Assembly: GCF_001439735.1 (NCBI RefSeq)
Contig: NZ_JYLN01000005.1
Span: forward strand, 186,001-250,000
Length of the DNA: 64,000 nt
Source: Pseudomonas paralactis
GTDB lineage: Bacteria > Pseudomonadota > Gammaproteobacteria > Pseudomonadales > Pseudomonadaceae
Direction: 5' to 3'
The notes beneath the pieces were generated by a model. The model had not been told where the DNA came from. It saw only the letters and a list, made by a program, of their open reading frames with translations, and ran no database searches. The position numbers and the translations under genes were made by a program. Shown piece by piece: positions 57,620-64,000 of this stretch; within the stretch, counting starts at the first letter, position 1, and every line of letters begins with the position of its first letter.

Positions 57620-57787
57620 CGCCTGTCTCCAGCGGGAATAGGGAAACACACGGTAGCCAGGGACCTTGGGCCGGCAGCGGTAACTATTGAGTCACGTCAA
57701 GTTGACAGCGGGCGCTGTGGGTGGTGTTTAATCGACGGCCTGGATGTCCATTCGTTGCCCCTTCCAATCATAAAAACGGAGCTTCAA

Positions 57788-58825
57788 ATGTCTGCGCAGT
57801 CTCCGACAGTCGCCACGTCTTCAACCTTGATCGGCTTCACTGAGCTTGTGGAGTTGCTCCAACAGATTTTCGTCAGGCACGGGACCTCGCCAGAAGTGGC
57901 GGCCATCCTCGCGCATAACTGCGCCAGTGCTGAACGTGATGGCGCTCATAGCCACGGTATTTTTCGTATCCCCGGTTACCTGTCGACTCTGGCCAGCGGC
58001 TGGGTCAACGGCACCGCCGTGCCAATCGTCACCGACGTTGCGTCAGGCTTCGTACGGGTCGACGCCGCCAATGGGTTTGCCCAACCGGCTCTGGAGGCGG
58101 CGCGTGCGTTGCTGGTGAGCAAGGCCCGCAGCGCTGGTATTGCGTTACTGGCCATCCACAACTCCCATCACTTTGCCGCCTTGTGGCCGGATGTCGAACC
58201 CTTTGCCGAACAAGGGCTGGTGGCGCTCAGTGTGGTCAACAGCATGACGTGCGTGGTGCCCCATGGTGCTGATCGCCCGTTGTTCGGCACCAACCCCATC
58301 GCGTTTGCCGCGCCGAGGGCTGATGGCGCCCCGATTGTGTTCGACCTGGCTACCAGCGCCATCGCCCACGGCGACGTGCAGATTGCCGCGCGCAAAGGCG
58401 AACGGCTACCGCCGGGCATGGGCGTCGATAGCCTGGGCCAGCCGACCCAGGACCCGAAAGCCATTCTGGAAGGTGGCGCGCTGTTGCCGTTCGGTGGGCA
58501 TAAGGGTTCGGCCTTGTCGATGATGGTCGAGTTGCTGGCGGCGGCGCTGACTGGCGGCAATTTTTCGTTCGAATTCAATTGGGCCGAGCATCCGGGAGCG
58601 CGTACGCCCTGGACCGGCCAGCTGCTGATAGTGATTGATCCGAGCAAGACCGCCGGGCAAAGCTTCGCCGAGCGCAGCCAGGAACTGGTGCGGCAGATGC
58701 ATGCGGCAGGGTTGCGGCGTTTGCCGGGGGATCGGCGCCATCGCACACGGGCGAAGTCGCAGGAAGCAGGCATAGAGCTTGAGGCGCAGGATCTTCGACA
58801 GCTGCGAGAATTGGCGGCGGGATGA
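57788..58825 (+). CDS. dpkA: Delta1-piperideine-2-carboxylate / delta1-pyrroline-2-carboxylate reductase
   Basis: This is a 345-residue NADPH-dependent reductase of the malate/L-lactate dehydrogenase-like (Ldh2) family. It converts the cyclic imines of D-lysine and D-proline catabolism to L-pipecolate and L-proline. The family motifs include HNCASAERDGAHSHGIFR (about residue 43), IHNSHHFAALWPDVEPFAEQ (about 120) and GGALLPFGGHKGSALSMM (about 232). Similarity to P. putida DpkA is strong from memory. It is divergent from the giant toxin gene and ends near a terminator hairpin. Confidence 0.9.
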   Translation: MSAQSPTVATSSTLIGFTELVELLQQIFVRHGTSPEVAAILAHNCASAERDGAHSHGIFRIPGYLSTLASGWVNGTAVPIVTDVASGFVRVDAANGFAQPALEAARALLVSKARSAGIALLAIHNSHHFAALWPDVEPFAEQGLVALSVVNSMTCVVPHGADRPLFGTNPIAFAAPRADGAPIVFDLATSAIAHGDVQIAARKGERLPPGMGVDSLGQPTQDPKAILEGGALLPFGGHKGSALSMMVELLAAALTGGNFSFEFNWAEHPGARTPWTGQLLIVIDPSKTAGQSFAERSQELVRQMHAAGLRRLPGDRRHRTRAKSQEAGIELEAQDLRQLRELAAG

Positions 58826-58829
58826 AACA

Positions 58830-58850
58830 GGCTGCGCCATGGGCGCAGCC
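58830..58850. terminator. Hairpin between dpkA and DUF883 gene
   Basis: GGCTGCGCC-ATG-GGCGCAGCC forms a perfect 9-bp stem seven bases after the dpkA stop, between convergent genes. No clear T tract is present. Confidence 0.6.
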
Positions 58851-58858
58851 CGTGCTGA

Positions 58859-59179
58859 TCAGTGACGACGACCCAACAGCAGACCCACCACCAGGCCAAA
58901 GCCTGCGGAAATGGCCACGGTCTGCCATGGGTGACCGCCGATATAGGTCTCGGTGGCATCCACCACAGGCTTGCTGCGCTCACGGACGCTGGACACCGAA
59001 TCCAGGGCTTGCTTGAGTTTGATGGCGACCTGCTCGCGCAGGGTTTCACCTTCCTCGCCCACCAGGGATGCGCTGCTTTTGAGCAGTTTGTCCGATTCTT
59101 CGATCAGCGCGGTCAGTTCGCTGAAGGCTTGATCCTTGATTTGTTCTTCGACGGCTTGGGCGGCGGTTTTGCGGGCCAT
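58859..59179 (-). CDS. DUF883 (ElaB/YqjD-like) membrane-anchored protein
   Basis: This is a 106-residue protein. A long amphipathic helix (QIKDQAFSELTALIEESDKL and LREQVAIKLKQALDSVSSV) is followed by the conserved HPWQTVAISAGFGLVVGLLL tail with a C-terminal GRR motif. ElaB/YqjD proteins anchor ribosomes to the inner membrane in stationary phase in E. coli. The start MARKTAAQA has a GCAAGGAG ribosome-binding site. Confidence 0.92.
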   Translation of the reverse strand: MARKTAAQAVEEQIKDQAFSELTALIEESDKLLKSSASLVGEEGETLREQVAIKLKQALDSVSSVRERSKPVVDATETYIGGHPWQTVAISAGFGLVVGLLLGRRH

Positions 59180-59341
59180 GTGTGACTCCTTGCAAGTGAA
59201 TGTGACAGTGAACAATGGAGTATCGGGCAGCGGCAAAAGTTGCAGTTATTTTGCGAGCCGTGCATTTGGGGCACAATGGGAATCAGGACCTTTGGGCCTA
59301 CAGTGTAAGATGTCACCCATTTGTGCAGCAGGTAATTCAAC

Positions 59342-59596
59342 ATGAGCTTCAATCTCGCCAACAAGACCCTCGCCGAACGCGCCGAGCTGGAAGACGAAAA
59401 GTCGCGCCTCTACGACCTGTGGCAAACCAACCTGGGCAAAGCCAAGGGCGAAGCCGCCCGTTTGTTCGGCGAGCGCGCCAAGCGCAAGGGCAAATGGGCC
59501 GAGTGGGTGCGTGCCGAACTTGACGGCATGTCGCCGCCGGAGTTTTCCAACATGGTGCGCAGCGAAGTCAACAAGCTGATGGCTGCGGCGAAGTAA
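59342..59596 (+). CDS. Conserved small hypothetical protein
   Basis: This is an 84-residue basic, mostly helical protein (MSFNLANKTLAERAELEDEK start) with LYDLWQTNLGKAKGEAARLF, a KGKWAEWVRAELD segment and a C-terminal helix. No domain is recognised. It lies on the strand opposite the LysR gene and overlaps its 3' end by 29 bp, so the transcripts converge. The compact helical character supports a real gene, but no function can be given. Confidence 0.75.
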   Translation: MSFNLANKTLAERAELEDEKSRLYDLWQTNLGKAKGEAARLFGERAKRKGKWAEWVRAELDGMSPPEFSNMVRSEVNKLMAAAK

Positions 59597-60497
59597 AGCA
59601 CGCCACAATCGCCTCGCGAACCTTGAGCAACAGCGGGTCCAGCTGGGCCTGGGTTCGCCAGCCCAACTCCACCGGGTAATGCGGCAGTGCCAGCGGGCAG
59701 GGCAGCACACGCAAGCCGGTCATCTGCGCAATCGCCTCGGCCGCGTGGCCGGGGATCGTCGCCACCGCCGTGCTGCCTTTGAGCAGGTACGGCAGCGCCG
59801 CGAAGTGGCTGGTAGACGCGCACACCTGGCGGCTCAAGCCCTGCGCCGCCAAGCCTTCATCGGTAATACCGATAAACCCGCCTGATGACACCAGCACATG
59901 GTCGCGTGCGATGAACTCTGCGAGTTCCAGCCCTTGTTGGCCGGGCACCAGACTGCCTGGGTCCACCAGGCAACAGTAGTCACCTTCGCCCAGCACTTGC
60001 CGACTCAACCTGCGCTCGGCAAACCCGCCTGCGGTGATGGCCAGGTCCAGGTTGCGGTCGAGCAGGGCGCCTGCAACGATCTGGCTGTGGGTTTGGCGAA
60101 AGATCACCCGCAGTTTCGGCAGGCGCTCTGCGATGGCGTCCATCAGTGGCCTGCCGTAGGCGATTTCGAAATCGTCTGACAGACCTAAAACCACCGAACG
60201 CCCCTGATAGTGCGGGTTATCCGGGTTGGTCATCGCCAGGCTTTGACGGCAGCGGTCCAACGCCTCGCTGATCACCGGTTTCAACTGATTGGCCCGCAGG
60301 GTGGGCGCCAGCCCGCGGCCGGTGCGTACGAACAGCGGGTCGCCATACAGTTCGCGCAAACGCCGCAAGCCGGCGCTGATCGCCGATTGCGTAACGCCCA
60401 GGCGCAATGCCGCACGGCTGGCGCTGGACTCGTCGTGCAGGGCTTCGAAGGTTTTCAGCAGGTTCAGGTCAACCTGGGCGATATTCATCTGGGTCAT
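59568..60497 (-). CDS. LysR-type transcriptional regulator
   Basis: This is a 309-residue regulator. The N-terminal winged helix-turn-helix (LNLLKTFEALHDESSASRAALRLGVTQSAISAGLRRLRE) is followed by a substrate-binding domain. The NahR/NodD-like ending RxHYPVELGWRTQ and the short spacer are typical of that subclass. Start MTQMNI or the ATG three codons later are both possible. It is divergent from the nitrilase gene with about 80 bp between them, so the nitrilase is the likely target. Its effector is unknown. Confidence 0.92.
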   Translation of the reverse strand: MTQMNIAQVDLNLLKTFEALHDESSASRAALRLGVTQSAISAGLRRLRELYGDPLFVRTGRGLAPTLRANQLKPVISEALDRCRQSLAMTNPDNPHYQGRSVVLGLSDDFEIAYGRPLMDAIAERLPKLRVIFRQTHSQIVAGALLDRNLDLAITAGGFAERRLSRQVLGEGDYCCLVDPGSLVPGQQGLELAEFIARDHVLVSSGGFIGITDEGLAAQGLSRQVCASTSHFAALPYLLKGSTAVATIPGHAAEAIAQMTGLRVLPCPLALPHYPVELGWRTQAQLDPLLLKVREAIVACFTSPQPSAC

Positions 60498-60578
60498 ATC
60501 ATTTAGTACTGAAGTGATCTTTATTCATGATCGAGGCTGGCCGGAGAATGGGCAACCCTTATTAGCGGAGTGAGCGTA

Positions 60579-61505
60579 ATGCCCGTATCGATCGTTGCAG
60601 CCCTGCAAATCGGCTCCTTGCCTGGCGGCAAAGCTGAAACCCTGGCGCAGATCCTGGCCTATGAAGATGAAATCCAGCGCAGTGGCGCGCAGTTGGTGGT
60701 GATGCCTGAGGCGTTGCTGGGCGGCTATCCCAAGGGCGAAAGCTTCGGCACGCAATTGGGCTATCGCCTGCCGGAGGGGCGTGAAGCCTTTGCGCGGTAT
60801 TTTGCCAATGCCATCGACGTGCCGGGCGTCGAGACTGAGGCGCTGGCCGGTTTGTCGGCGCGCACCGGTGCCAGCCTGGTGCTCGGCGTGATCGAGCGCA
60901 GTGGCAGCACGCTGTATTGCACGGTGCTGTATTTCGAACCGTCGAGCGGTTTGGTCGCCAGGCACCGCAAACTCATGCCGACCGGCACTGAACGGCTGAT
61001 CTGGGGCAAGGGCGACGGCTCAACCTTGCCGGTGATCGACGCGGCTGTCGGGCGTATTGGCGGTGCGGTGTGCTGGGAAAACATGATGCCGCTGTTGCGC
61101 ACGGCCATGTATGCCAAGGGCGTGCAAGTGTGGTGTGCGCCCACCGTGGACGAGCGTGAGATGTGGCAGGTAAGCATGCGGCATATTGCCCATGAAGGCC
61201 GCTGTTTCGTCGTGAGCGCTTGCCAGGTTCAGGCATCGCCCGAGGCGTTGGGCGTGGAGATTGCCAATTGGCCAGCAGAGCGCCCGTTGATTGCCGGCGG
61301 TAGCGTAATTGTGGGGCCCATGGGCGACATTCTGGCAGGGCCGTTGCTGGGGGAGACGGGGTTGTTGACGGCGCGCATCGATACCGATGATTTGGTGCGG
61401 GCACGCTATGACTATGACGTGGTGGGGCATTACGCCAGACCGGATATTTTTGAGTTGGCGGTGGATGAACGCGCCAAGCCCGGCGTGCGCTACATCACTG
61501 ATTGA
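60579..61505 (+). CDS. Nitrilase
   Basis: This is a 308-residue carbon-nitrogen hydrolase. The catalytic triad is visible: Glu in [11 protein letters not shown] (about residue 46), Lys in RHRKLMPTG (about 131) and Cys in [13 protein letters not shown] (about 165). The CWENMMP context is characteristic of true nitrilases, which convert nitriles to carboxylic acids and ammonia. The ATG at 60579 is preferred over the upstream GTG at 60570 because GGAG lies at the proper distance from it. It may degrade plant-derived nitriles, which would suit a rhizosphere bacterium; this is inference. Confidence 0.92.
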   Translation: MPVSIVAALQIGSLPGGKAETLAQILAYEDEIQRSGAQLVVMPEALLGGYPKGESFGTQLGYRLPEGREAFARYFANAIDVPGVETEALAGLSARTGASLVLGVIERSGSTLYCTVLYFEPSSGLVARHRKLMPTGTERLIWGKGDGSTLPVIDAAVGRIGGAVCWENMMPLLRTAMYAKGVQVWCAPTVDEREMWQVSMRHIAHEGRCFVVSACQVQASPEALGVEIANWPAERPLIAGGSVIVGPMGDILAGPLLGETGLLTARIDTDDLVRARYDYDVVGHYARPDIFELAVDERAKPGVRYITD

Positions 61506-61525
61506 ACCGGGCCAACCCAGGCTTT

Positions 61526-61625
61526 TGTAGGAGCGAGCTTGCTCGCGAAAAACCCATAGGCGCCGCGTTGATTCAGGAAACACGCGTTACCGTTGACGTT
61601 TTTCGCGAGCAAGCTCGCTCCTACA
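61526..61625. repeat. REPIN, 100 bp
   Basis: A complete element with reverse interior (GCGTTACCGTTGAC), placed between the convergent nitrilase and LEA-type lipoprotein genes. Confidence 0.95.
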
Positions 61626-61656
61626 GACGGCTTGCCAGGATCAGATCACTCGCGCA

Positions 61657-62118
61657 TCACCAGGTGGCGGTGTTGGGCAAATCCAGCGTGCCATGCTCGA
61701 CAAAGCGCATGGTGTCGAATAACCCGCCCGCCAGTTTGCCGCGCAGCACGTAGGGCAGATTGTTCAGGCTTTGGGTCTGGCTCAGACCGAGAGTCTGGCG
61801 CAACACCGAGAACGCCGAAACGCTGACAGGCACCATCAGCACCTTTTCGGAAAAACGCGGGATGCTGCCGGCCTGGTCACTTACCCCGGACGCCAGCGGT
61901 CGCCCATTGACGTCCAGGTCCAGCGCCACGCCGTTGTAGTCGATTGCCGTTTCATTGGGGTTCTGCACCCGCAGCTTCACGGCAAAGCGCACTTCCAGGT
62001 CCTGGCTTTGCAGCGGCTCGATGCCCACCACGTTGATATTTACCGGGTCGCGATTGGGGAACAGCGCGCAAGCGCTCAAGGTCAGCAACAGCAACGATAG
62101 AACCATGAGCTTGCGCAT
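61657..62118 (-). CDS. LEA type 2 family lipoprotein
   Basis: This is a 153-residue lipoprotein. The signal and lipobox MRKLMVLSLLLLTLSACALF direct lipidation at Cys17. The mature part is a WHy/LEA2-like beta-sandwich (INVVGIEPLQSQDLEVRFAV, VQNPNETAIDYNGVALDLDV). The family binds water or stabilises envelopes under stress, and bacterial function is unclear. It starts 12 bp after the permease stop with its own AGGAG, so it is probably translated from the same transcript. Confidence 0.92.
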   Translation of the reverse strand: MRKLMVLSLLLLTLSACALFPNRDPVNINVVGIEPLQSQDLEVRFAVKLRVQNPNETAIDYNGVALDLDVNGRPLASGVSDQAGSIPRFSEKVLMVPVSVSAFSVLRQTLGLSQTQSLNNLPYVLRGKLAGGLFDTMRFVEHGTLDLPNTATW

Positions 62119-62130
62119 TTAAAAGTGCTC

Positions 62131-63561
62131 CTACTGTTTCGTGACGTCCGGGTCTTGCATGACCTTGAGGGTAGAGGACTCCGGATCGAATTCATCTTCT
62201 TCCAGCTCTATGAACTCTTCGGGCAGGAAAATGTTCAGCAGGATTGCACAGAACGCGCCCACAGTGATCGGCGATTCGAAGATGTTGTGCAGCGCCTTGG
62301 GCAAGTCGCGCAGCACTTCCGGCACCGCGGCGACGCCCAGGCCCATCCCCAGGGAGATCGCCACGATCAGCACATTGCGCCGGTGCAGGCCGGCTTCGGC
62401 GAGGATCTTGATCCCGGCCACCGCCACGGTACCGAACATGATCAGGGTCGCGCCGCCGAGTACCGGCTTGGGCATCAGCTGAAGCACCGCGCCAATCATC
62501 GGGAACAGCCCCAGCAGCACCAGCAGCCCGGCGATAAAGTACGCCACGTAACGGCTGGCCACGCCGGTCAGTTGGATCACGCCGTTGTTCTGGGCGAACG
62601 TCACCATCGGCAGGCTGTTGAAGGTGGCGGCCATCGCCGAGTTGAGGCCATCGGCCAGCAGGCCGGACTTGATGCGCTTGATATACAGCGGGCCCTTGAC
62701 CGGTTGCTGGGAGATCATCGAGTTGGCCGTCAGGTCGCCGGCCGCTTCCAAAGGCGAAATCAGGAAAATCACGGCCACCGGGATAAACGCCACCCAGTCG
62801 AACGAGAAGCCGTACTTGAACGGCACCGGCACGCTGATCAATGGCACCTGGGGCAGGGCGGCCATATCCACCCGGCCCAGCAACCACGCCACCACAAAGC
62901 CCAGCGTCAGGCCGATCACGATCGAACCCAGGCGCAGGAACGGGTTGTTGAAGCGGTTGAGCACCACGATGGTCAGCAGCACCAGCGCCCCCAGACCCAT
63001 ATTGCTGGCGGCGCCCAGTTCACCCGCGCCATAGCCGCCGGCCATGTCGGTGACTGCCACCTTGATCAGTGACAGGCCCATCAGGGTAATGATGGTGCCA
63101 GTCACCACCGGGGTGATCAGCTTGCGCAGTTTGCCGATGAACTGGCTCAGCACCACCTCGATAAAGGCGGCGAAAAAGCAGATGCCAAAAATCGTCGAGA
63201 GAATTTCATCCGTGCCGCCGCCCCGGGCCTTGACCATGAACCCGGCGCTCAATATCACGCTGATAAACGAAAAGCTGGTGCCTTGCAGGCACAACAGCCC
63301 CGAGCCCACCGGCCCGAACGTGCGGGCCTGCACGAAGGTGCCGAGCCCCGAGACGAATAGCGCCATGCTCACCAGGTACGGCACCTCGCTTTCGAGGCCC
63401 AACACGCCGCCGACGATCAGGGTCGGGGTGATGATGCCGACGAAGCTCGCCAGCACATGCTGCAAGGCGGCAAAAATCGCCGCGGTAAAGTGCGGGCGGT
63501 CTTCCAGGCCATAGATCAGGTCGGATTTATAGCGCGGGCGGGGGGCTTGAGCGTCAGACAA
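62131..63561 (-). CDS. NCS2 nucleobase (xanthine/uric acid-type) permease
   Basis: This is a 476-residue inner-membrane symporter with about 14 membrane segments. Conserved NCS2 segments include GLEDRPHFTAAIFAALQHVL at the N-terminus, VTGTIITLMGLSLI, and the substrate-region SMISQQPVKG and NSLPMVTFAQNNGVIQLTGV. It probably imports xanthine or uric acid with protons or sodium. The N-terminus and the tail, EEFIELEEDEFDPES, are cytoplasmic. It is followed closely by the LEA2 lipoprotein gene. Confidence 0.92.
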   Translation of the reverse strand: MSDAQAPRPRYKSDLIYGLEDRPHFTAAIFAALQHVLASFVGIITPTLIVGGVLGLESEVPYLVSMALFVSGLGTFVQARTFGPVGSGLLCLQGTSFSFISVILSAGFMVKARGGGTDEILSTIFGICFFAAFIEVVLSQFIGKLRKLITPVVTGTIITLMGLSLIKVAVTDMAGGYGAGELGAASNMGLGALVLLTIVVLNRFNNPFLRLGSIVIGLTLGFVVAWLLGRVDMAALPQVPLISVPVPFKYGFSFDWVAFIPVAVIFLISPLEAAGDLTANSMISQQPVKGPLYIKRIKSGLLADGLNSAMAATFNSLPMVTFAQNNGVIQLTGVASRYVAYFIAGLLVLLGLFPMIGAVLQLMPKPVLGGATLIMFGTVAVAGIKILAEAGLHRRNVLIVAISLGMGLGVAAVPEVLRDLPKALHNIFESPITVGAFCAILLNIFLPEEFIELEEDEFDPESSTLKVMQDPDVTKQ

Positions 63562-63661
63562 AATGAGGGCTCGGGTCGGAAAATGGAGGCGCAGGATGCC
63601 AGAAAGCGTCGGCTGTCAGAAGGGTAAAAGGATATTTATGAAAAACCTGCACATCCAACCC

Positions 63662-63761
63662 TGTAGGAGCGAGCTTGCTCGCGAAAAACGTCAACGATGG
63701 CACATGTTTTCTGATTAAACGCGGTGCCTGTGAGTTTTTCGCGAGCAAGCTCGCTCCTACA
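63662..63761. repeat. REPIN, 100 bp
   Basis: The arms are intact and the interior is in forward orientation but more diverged (GTCAACGATGGCACATG). It lies between the divergent/convergent boundary of the permease and the dehydrogenase gene. Confidence 0.95.
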
Positions 63762-63778
63762 AAAGCTGGCATTAGGGC

Positions 63779-64000
63779 TTATTGCTTCCAGGCCCCTGGG
63801 TTCACCAGGTTTTGCGGTCGCTCGCCCGACAACGCCTGCAACAGATTATCCACTGCACACTTGGCCATCGCCTCGCGCGTTTCATGAGTCGCCGAGCCGA
63901 TATGCGGCGTCGCCACCACGTTGTTCAAGCGCAGCAACGGCGAGGCGTGATCCAGGGGTTCTTTCTCGAACACATCCAACCCCGCCGCACGGATGGTGCG
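63779..64000 (-). CDS. D-2-hydroxyacid dehydrogenase, C-terminal fragment
   Basis: These 73 C-terminal residues of an NAD(P)-dependent 2-hydroxyacid dehydrogenase begin [16 protein letters not shown]. The conserved aspartate-proline-rich loop and the catalytic histidine region [14 protein letters not shown] are present, and it ends [10 protein letters not shown]. The 5' part lies beyond the window edge. The sequence is most like glyoxylate/hydroxypyruvate or 2-ketogluconate reductases. Confidence 0.85.
   Translation of the reverse strand, partial: RTIRAAGLDVFEKEPLDHASPLLRLNNVVATPHIGSATHETREAMAKCAVDNLLQALSGERPQNLVNPGAWKQ

Overview
The window is chromosomal DNA of a Pseudomonas of the fluorescens group. 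This rests on the complete fap functional-amyloid operon, a cis/trans fatty-acid isomerase, the aerobic cobalamin cluster, the small Pseudomonas-type proteins, and at least seven copies of a ~100-bp REPIN with the GTAGGAGCGAGCTTGCTCGCG arm. No tRNA, rRNA, CRISPR array, transposase or integrase is visible. All identifications come from reading the sequence; no database search was run.

Layout. 0.2-3.1 kb: sulfite reductase cysI with a DUF934 partner, plus two small membrane proteins. 3.1-8.0 kb: a 1614-residue toxin-like protein behind a structured leader. 8.1-16.1 kb: metH, divergent cti, an acyltransferase and nfuA. 16.2-25.5 kb: a cobalamin/cobalt region. Two divergent cobalamin riboswitches sit back to back; one controls cbtB-cbtA-cobE-cobM (minus strand), the other cobW-cobN-chlI-chlD (plus strand). 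ChlI and the VWA subunit ChlD appear to be joined by a -1 programmed ribosomal frameshift. 25.5-33.2 kb: DUF1853, then a tightly packed run of nadK, a metallophosphoesterase, a rhomboid protease, a DUF1315 protein, a DUF2797 protein and pepN. 33.5-40.2 kb: a ZapE-like ATPase, a GNAT enzyme, a PtrA-like secreted peptide, a Fur-box-preceded TonB siderophore receptor, a phosphoethanolamine transferase and a 58-residue coiled-coil protein. 40.4-43.8 kb: a translationally coupled gnd-zwf-HAD phosphatase unit.

44.4-50.6 kb: a sigma-54 enhancer-binding regulator facing the fapABCDEF operon. The operon starts with a good -24/-12 promoter, and a perfect 16-bp palindrome lies about 65-80 bp upstream of it. 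51.0-57.6 kb: an orphan FecR-like protein, a PepSY protein and a second giant toxin-like protein (1712 residues) whose C-terminus carries HELTH and NADS motifs of a zinc peptidase. 57.8-64 kb: dpkA, small envelope proteins, a LysR/nitrilase pair, a nucleobase permease with a LEA-type lipoprotein, and the C-terminus of a 2-hydroxyacid dehydrogenase cut by the window edge.

The most interesting items are the chlI/chlD frameshift signal, the sigma-54 control architecture of fap, and the two giant toxin-like proteins, which share a repeated module. One of these has its ribosome-binding site in a predicted stem behind a three-codon leader ORF.
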